This document shows, one piece after another, positions 5,510 through 9,718 of a stretch of 9,718 nt of DNA. The notes beneath the pieces are model-generated. The model ran no database searches and was not told where the DNA came from. It worked only from the letters and a program-made list of their open reading frames with translations. Source of the stretch: Euryarchaeota archaeon UBA33 (GTDB lineage Archaea > Thermoplasmatota > E2 > DHVEG-1); the NCBI GenBank assembly GCA_002506745.1, contig DAYE01000087.1, positions 277 to 9,994 of the forward strand, in the 5' to 3' direction. Positions within the stretch are counted from its first letter, which is position 1. Every line of letters starts with the position of its first letter. The position numbers were made by a program, and so were the translations under genes.

Positions 5510-7348
5510 ATGGATTTTCAAGTTAAAATCAGAGATGGACCTGCACGTATCGGACACTTTACACAAAATAACGAGACTATCGTAACCCCAAACATCCTTT
5601 TCCTTCAGACAACCCGATGCAAAGCACCAGACTTCGCTGATATCTTTTTGACAAATAAGACTCTAAAAACTAAGAAACCTACGGTACAGATAGGAGAGAG
5701 CATCTTTTCAACAACAAAAAACAAGAAAGACAAAAACCTCTGTTTCGAAAACTACCTCATCTATCCAAAAGACATCACCACTGAATTACACCTAAGTGCC
5801 CAACCACAGAATAAAAACACCGAGTGTTGTGTCATCCCTGCAAAAAAAGAGCTGATACCAGACCAGGACAAACAGGATGATGCGATCCTTTTTATTGTCT
5901 CCAATGCGACTCAATTGTTTTCTCAACAATCATATTTCATTGATTTTTTCACAGTGTTACGGCAAAAGATAGGATATACCAAACCAATCTATCTTCCCTG
6001 TGTTGGTCACCCGACAAGTATTGCCCTGCTGAGTTACATGGGCGTCGATTTTTTTGATTCATTTTCCGCAATCATGGCGGCACGAAATGAGACGTTCCTC
6101 TTCCCAACGGGTTTTTACAGAAAAAACCAGCTTCCAGAGATTCCCTGCAGCTGTCCAGCCTGTGTAACAATCAACGATGTGTCATCCATGGGGTATGAAG
6201 AAATCTTGCTCCATAATTATACCATGCTGTCCTCTGAGATCAAATTGGTGAGGAACGCGATTTCCTCAGGTTCGTTACGAGAGCTTGTTGAGACGCGTGT
6301 ACGCACCAGCCCGCATCTTGCTGCCCTGCTCCATATCCTTGATCTGAATCAGTATGATTTTTTAGAAGAACGAACCCCGATGGTTCGGAAACAACCATTG
6401 ATTGCGACCACCAAAGATTCTCTGATACGGCCTGAAATCAGACGATTCCAAGATCGAGTCATCCAGCGGTTTGAAAAACCAACGAGTACGAAAATATTAC
6501 TCCTGCTACCCTGTTCAGCGAAAAAACCGTATTCGTTTTCCAAATCACATAAGCTCTTCAAAGAATGTTTCATAAATCTTTCAAATCCCTTTGCGGTCCA
6601 TGAAGTCATCCTGACCTCACCAATTGGCCTTGTCCCACGAGAACTTGAACTTACCTACCCTGCGTCAAACTATGATATTGCGGTGACTGGTCACTGGGAT
6701 GAAGACGAAAAGAAAATGATACGAACACTCCTCCAAAGATACCTGCAGAAAAACACGTATGATGCTATAGTTATGCATATTCCTCCAGGGATGCAGACAT
6801 TTGTAAGTGATGTTTTAATAAATCCACAGATAACCTGTATGGATTCACCTACATCACCTGAATCCCTTAAAGAATTATCGAGCGTGTTACAAGAACTAAC
6901 ATCGCGTTATGAACGTGTCAAGGCACAAAGACGGGCGTATGAAAATATAACGTCTCTTGCGTGCTATCAATTTGGCCCTGTTCTTGCGAAGCATTTAATG
7001 AAAGATTGCACGATCAGTGGGAAATACCCCTATCAGAAAATCATGGATGGACCCACACAGCTGGGGATGTTGACAGAGGAAAGAGGACTTCTTTCCTTAA
7101 CTATGGATGGCGCGAACCGGCTGGGAGAAAAAGAACAGTATTGGGTAGAGATCTCTGATGATTTCACATTGAAAGGATCGGTTTTTGCTCCAGGGATAGT
7201 CGATGCAGATGAATCAATACGGATTGGCGATGAAGTCCTCGTTAGGAAAAAGGATCGGCTTATTGGTGTTGGTGTGGCACTTATGAACGGGAAAGAAATG
7301 ACAGAATCGATGCATGGGGAAGCAGTAAAAATACGTCATCATATCTAA
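5510..7348 (+). CDS. arcS: Archaeosine synthase alpha subunit
   Basis: ArcS (TgtA2) acts on tRNA in which TGT has already placed preQ0 at position 15; it attaches lysine to the nitrile, and a radical SAM partner (RaSEA) then gives archaeosine in many euryarchaea. The 612-aa product shows the family hallmarks. The start DFQVKIRDGPARIGHF matches ArcS and fixes the ATG at 5510. A TGT-like domain (about 1-290) keeps the zinc site C213-x-C215-x2-C218 with H235. The ArcS-specific motif PCSAKKPYSFSKSH lies at 334-347. A C-terminal RNA-binding PUA domain covers about 535-612 (GSVFAPGIVDADESIRIGDE at 556-575). Residues about 45-125 look poorly conserved and polar. The gene follows purH by 45 nt and may be cotranscribed; the ribosome site is weak (GTGA at 5503-5506). 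RaSEA and preQ0 synthesis genes are not in the window. The gene's stop overlaps the stop of the minus-strand gene that follows. Confidence 0.92.
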   Translation: MDFQVKIRDGPARIGHFTQNNETIVTPNILFLQTTRCKAPDFADIFLTNKTLKTKKPTVQIGESIFSTTKNKKDKNLCFENYLIYPKDITTELHLSAQPQNKNTECCVIPAKKELIPDQDKQDDAILFIVSNATQLFSQQSYFIDFFTVLRQKIGYTKPIYLPCVGHPTSIALLSYMGVDFFDSFSAIMAARNETFLFPTGFYRKNQLPEIPCSCPACVTINDVSSMGYEEILLHNYTMLSSEIKLVRNAISSGSLRELVETRVRTSPHLAALLHILDLNQYDFLEERTPMVRKQPLIATTKDSLIRPEIRRFQDRVIQRFEKPTSTKILLLLPCSAKKPYSFSKSHKLFKECFINLSNPFAVHEVILTSPIGLVPRELELTYPASNYDIAVTGHWDEDEKKMIRTLLQRYLQKNTYDAIVMHIPPGMQTFVSDVLINPQITCMDSPTSPESLKELSSVLQELTSRYERVKAQRRAYENITSLACYQFGPVLAKHLMKDCTISGKYPYQKIMDGPTQLGMLTEERGLLSLTMDGANRLGEKEQYWVEISDDFTLKGSVFAPGIVDADESIRIGDEVLVRKKDRLIGVGVALMNGKEMTESMHGEAVKIRHHI

Positions 7349-7884
7349 GCGGGATGGAGGTCTTGTTTTGCTCCACAATACGGGCAGGAATGCACATGAA
7401 CATTTTGGTCTTGGATCATATCCTTCCCTTCAGCCCAGACCATGACCCATTCCCCACAGTTTTGACATTGAAAATTTTTATGAACCGATTTCTTGTCAGG
7501 GATTTCCTCGTGTATCTGCGTTGGTTTTGACGGGATTGACCCGGTCATCCCGCAATCAGGGCATGTTAATGTGAAGGGTTCTTTGTTGTTTTGATTTGAT
7601 TTTTTGATAGCAAAGATTCCACCACATGAGGGGCATTTGAAATGCTGTAGTTTTCCTTCGAGGGATTTTTCGAAGGTATCAACGGATTTTTGGATAACCG
7701 GTTTCTTTTTTTCTCGGGAGACTAGGAATAAAAAGGTCAGGAGAATGAGAATCCCGTACAGGGCGATAATACGTTCGAGCCATTGTTCGTGATTAAGGAT
7801 ATCCCAGAGGGAAAAGATGAAAACCAGGAAAGCGAAGAAAATAATTGCGATAAACGGGACTGTCCTGCGGGTGATGATGGTCAT
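7345..7884 (-). CDS. Two-helix membrane protein with two zinc ribbons
   Basis: A 179-aa protein of unknown function. Two membrane helices lie at about 8-29 and 37-57. Positive residues before the first (TRR) and after the second (REKKK) put both ends in the cytoplasm. The soluble part has two zinc ribbons: C84-x2-C87 (CPSCGG) with C108-x2-C111 (CPDCG), and C140-x2-C143 (CQNCGEW) with C167-x2-C170 (CPYCGA). Paired ribbons of this form joined to membrane segments are, as I recall, seen in Thermoplasmata genomes, but I know no assigned role. The ATG at 7884 overlaps the TGA of the upstream surface-protein gene (ATGA), and a GGAG lies 9 nt before it, so translation is likely coupled. The stop TAG is followed two codons later by TGA. 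The gene ends by overlapping the arcS stop. Confidence 0.8.
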   Translation of the reverse strand: MTIITRRTVPFIAIIFFAFLVFIFSLWDILNHEQWLERIIALYGILILLTFLFLVSREKKKPVIQKSVDTFEKSLEGKLQHFKCPSCGGIFAIKKSNQNNKEPFTLTCPDCGMTGSIPSKPTQIHEEIPDKKSVHKNFQCQNCGEWVMVWAEGKDMIQDQNVHVHSCPYCGAKQDLHPA

Positions 7885-7897
7885 TGGGTCCGTCTCC
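7881..7897 (-). promoter_or_regulatory. ATGA overlap and ribosome binding site coupling two genes
   Basis: The start ATG (7884-7882) and the upstream stop TGA (7883-7881) share two bases. GGAG at 7897-7894 lies 9 nt ahead of the ATG, inside the end of the upstream gene. This is the standard arrangement for coupled translation within an operon. Confidence 0.7.
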
Positions 7898-9718
7898 GTA
7901 TTCCATACCAGGCAAGCAGTATTATGATGATTAAGACGATAAGAGACGCTGTAAGATACGCCAAGTTCTCCTGAAGTCGTTCAAAGAACTCAGAAGAGGA
8001 AGAGATCTTCTTTAATGGGTTTGTGCCTTGCTGATATTCTTCTAGGTTTGTGATACCGTCATTGTCTTGGTCCTGTGAAGCATCGTTGGAATCATACGGG
8101 TTCAATCCGTAGCGTTCCTCCCAGTCGTCTGGCATCCCATCATTATCGGTATCATTGAGAGTATCAGTGATCCAAAATGTTTTTTCCGTAGTAGTTTCTT
8201 GGTTTTCTAAGGTATCTGTCACCGTGATTGAAAAAACATATTTTCCGGTGGTTTCGTATGTTTTGGTGTAGATGTATTTCGTGTCTGCTAGTGGAATGCT
8301 CATGGTATGTGTCTCAACTTGGTTGTCTGGGAATCGTATTGTTACTACAGCGGATCGTATCCCTGAATAATCTGTGGCGATGCAGCGGATTTCCACGGGG
8401 TGGTTCGATAACTGGACTGAGGGATTGACACCAAAATAGGTAATGGATGGTGGCGTTTGGTCTTCTGTGACTAGAAAATATCCTGTGATTATCGACTGAT
8501 TTTTATTTGGTGAGAGGTCTGTTGCTTTGATGGTGAAGTTATGTCTGCCGAGTTGTACGGTGGTAAAGAGATATTCATATCGATTGTTTTCTTCTGCGGT
8601 CATGGTTGCGTTTTTATAGGTTTTGTTGGGGGTTTTAATACTGATAATGACGGTGTCTATCCCTGATGCATCGGTTGCTTTGACTCCGATGAGAAGCTGA
8701 TCTCCTTGTTCGATGGAGGAGAGATACTCTAGGTTTGAAAGAACAGGTGGGTTTCGCTCTGCTGCGATGACTCGGAGGACATTAAATAGTGCCTTTTTGT
8801 TATTTGTATCGTTTATATCTGGTGTCTGGGTTGTGTTACGGATTTCAATTCCAATCGCCCATTCTCCTTTAAAGCCTGGATTTCCATAGCGCGTCTGTGA
8901 CCAGATGAGCGTTACATTTTTTGACATGTTTTTGTTAAGGCTGAAGGTTGTGGAGTTTTTGATCTGATTGTAATTCATGGTTTGGTTTTTTTGATTTTGT
9001 TCACAATAGAGGACGATTTCATAGTTGGTGGCGTTTCCACCTCTATTGTTTCTAATGGATGCGGTAATCTCAACAGGGTTTCCCTCGTTGACTGCGGTTG
9101 GTGCCACGGTGATGGCAATGACAGCAAGATCAGGTACTTCTTCTATGGTTACATTTTTCGATTTTCGATTATTTGAAAGGTTTGAATCATTATAGTAAAT
9201 TCTGACTGTGATGGTATGTTTTCCTTTCGATAGGGGACGCCAAGAGAATTGAACTGTTTTATTCTCATCTTTTTTAATTTTAGGAACTTCTTGAATTGAT
9301 TTATTGACGTTATCAATCTGAAGCGTGATGTTCACATGCTCAACCGAGGTGTTAAACGCACGTATGTTTGTTACGATCGTGATATTATATCCCACATAAC
9401 CAACATCAGGTGCGATGAGACCGGAGACGACAAGTTCAGGTTTGCCAACATAAAAATCAGCAATGAGCGGGGGAGTGTGATACCCGGCATCATCGTATCC
9501 AACGACACTTATTGTCCAATCACCGATTTTTGAAAGTTTTTTTGTAATATTTTTTGACCAGTTAAGATTATCGAACGTGGTCAATGACATGTTAAATTCA
9601 AGATGACCTTTCAAGGAGAAGTTAGCGGTCACATTTTTTGCTAGGGCGGTCGTGTACATTTTAATTAGCAACGTTTCGTTCACCGGGTAATATGTTTCAA
9701 ATGGTTCGGTAAATATAG
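7881..9718 (-). CDS. Surface protein with CARDB, Ig-like and calcium-binding repeats and C-terminal anchor (5' end outside window)
   Basis: The frame is open to the right edge, so the N-terminus with its expected signal peptide lies outside; a GTG at 9683-9681 is unlikely to be the real start because eleven more sense codons precede it. Counting from that GTG, 600 residues are visible. Two CARDB-like beta domains lie at about 82-181 and 184-305. Two Ig/cadherin-like domains lie at about 307-406 and 409-506, each opening with a PP motif (NPPVLSNL, TPPSITYF). Next come two TSP3/dockerin-like calcium loops, DTDNDGMPDD at 511-520 and DQDNDGITNLEE at 538-549. A single membrane helix at about 574-594 with the tail YGIRRRTQ puts the domains outside and only a few residues inside. 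There are about 26 N-X-S/T sequons, nearly all before residue 400, suggesting heavy N-glycosylation. Such proteins are usually adhesive or cell-envelope components; the ligand is not evident. The next gene overlaps it by 4 nt. Confidence 0.85.
   Translation of the reverse strand, partial: IFTEPFETYYPVNETLLIKMYTTALAKNVTANFSLKGHLEFNMSLTTFDNLNWSKNITKKLSKIGDWTISVVGYDDAGYHTPPLIADFYVGKPELVVSGLIAPDVGYVGYNITIVTNIRAFNTSVEHVNITLQIDNVNKSIQEVPKIKKDENKTVQFSWRPLSKGKHTITVRIYYNDSNLSNNRKSKNVTIEEVPDLAVIAITVAPTAVNEGNPVEITASIRNNRGGNATNYEIVLYCEQNQKNQTMNYNQIKNSTTFSLNKNMSKNVTLIWSQTRYGNPGFKGEWAIGIEIRNTTQTPDINDTNNKKALFNVLRVIAAERNPPVLSNLEYLSSIEQGDQLLIGVKATDASGIDTVIISIKTPNKTYKNATMTAEENNRYEYLFTTVQLGRHNFTIKATDLSPNKNQSIITGYFLVTEDQTPPSITYFGVNPSVQLSNHPVEIRCIATDYSGIRSAVVTIRFPDNQVETHTMSIPLADTKYIYTKTYETTGKYVFSITVTDTLENQETTTEKTFWITDTLNDTDNDGMPDDWEERYGLNPYDSNDASQDQDNDGITNLEEYQQGTNPLKKISSSSEFFERLQENLAYLTASLIVLIIIILLAWYGIRRRTQ

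Noticed and set aside
8228..9533. Short plus-strand open frames inside the CARDB surface protein gene
   Set aside because: The opposite strand has clear domain structure over the whole stretch; these frames are short and featureless.
9681..9683. GTG as the true start of the surface protein
   Set aside because: The frame is open to the window edge through codons reading FTEPFETYYP, and a signal peptide is missing; the gene begins outside.
1..9718. CRISPR array, tRNA or rRNA genes
   Set aside because: I saw no regularly spaced identical repeats and no cloverleaf or rRNA-like stretches; the repeats present are short inverted or blade-type repeats.

Overview
The window looks like chromosomal DNA of a euryarchaeon. 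An uncultured Thermoplasmata-like (Thermoplasmatota) lineage is my best guess from protein style, but it is not proven. The archaeal evidence is an archaeosine synthase gene (arcS), TATA-box promoters of the TTTATATA/TTTAAATA type about 25-30 nt ahead of starts, an IS4-superfamily transposase resembling haloarchaeal ones, and secreted PQQ-like/PKD and CARDB/Ig-like proteins rich in N-X-S/T sequons.

Left part (1-2000): a complete secreted beta-propeller protein (eight ~40-residue PQQ-like blades, one PKD domain, and a Phe/Pro-rich C-terminal tail) is read rightwards from its own TATA box. It converges on a 46-aa zinc-ribbon gene on the minus strand (1803-1943), which is easily missed because of its size and seems to have a leaderless promoter.

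Middle left (2000-3700): an insertion sequence. Its transposase frame is continuous for 523 codons (2095-3666) except for one in-frame TAG at codon 101. The DDE residues and the IS4 Y(2)R(3)E(6)K signature lie intact after the TAG. The region just upstream holds a long imperfect inverted repeat around the promoter and a perfect 11-bp hairpin next to the ribosome binding site. A terminator-like hairpin follows the gene.

Centre (3700-7350): a T-rich intergenic region, then purH (last two steps of IMP synthesis) and, 45 nt later, arcS (lysine transfer to preQ0 at tRNA position 15). The two are in the same direction and may be cotranscribed.

Right part (7345-9718, minus strand): a large surface protein with a C-terminal membrane anchor is cut by the right edge of the window (its N-terminus lies beyond 9718). 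It is followed, with an ATGA overlap, by a two-helix membrane protein with two zinc ribbons. The last gene ends tail-to-tail on arcS with overlapping stop codons.

I see no complete undescribed multigene system here. The points most worth a second look are the single amber codon in an otherwise intact transposase, the conserved-looking C-terminal tail on the secreted propeller protein, and the repeat/hairpin structure before the transposase gene.
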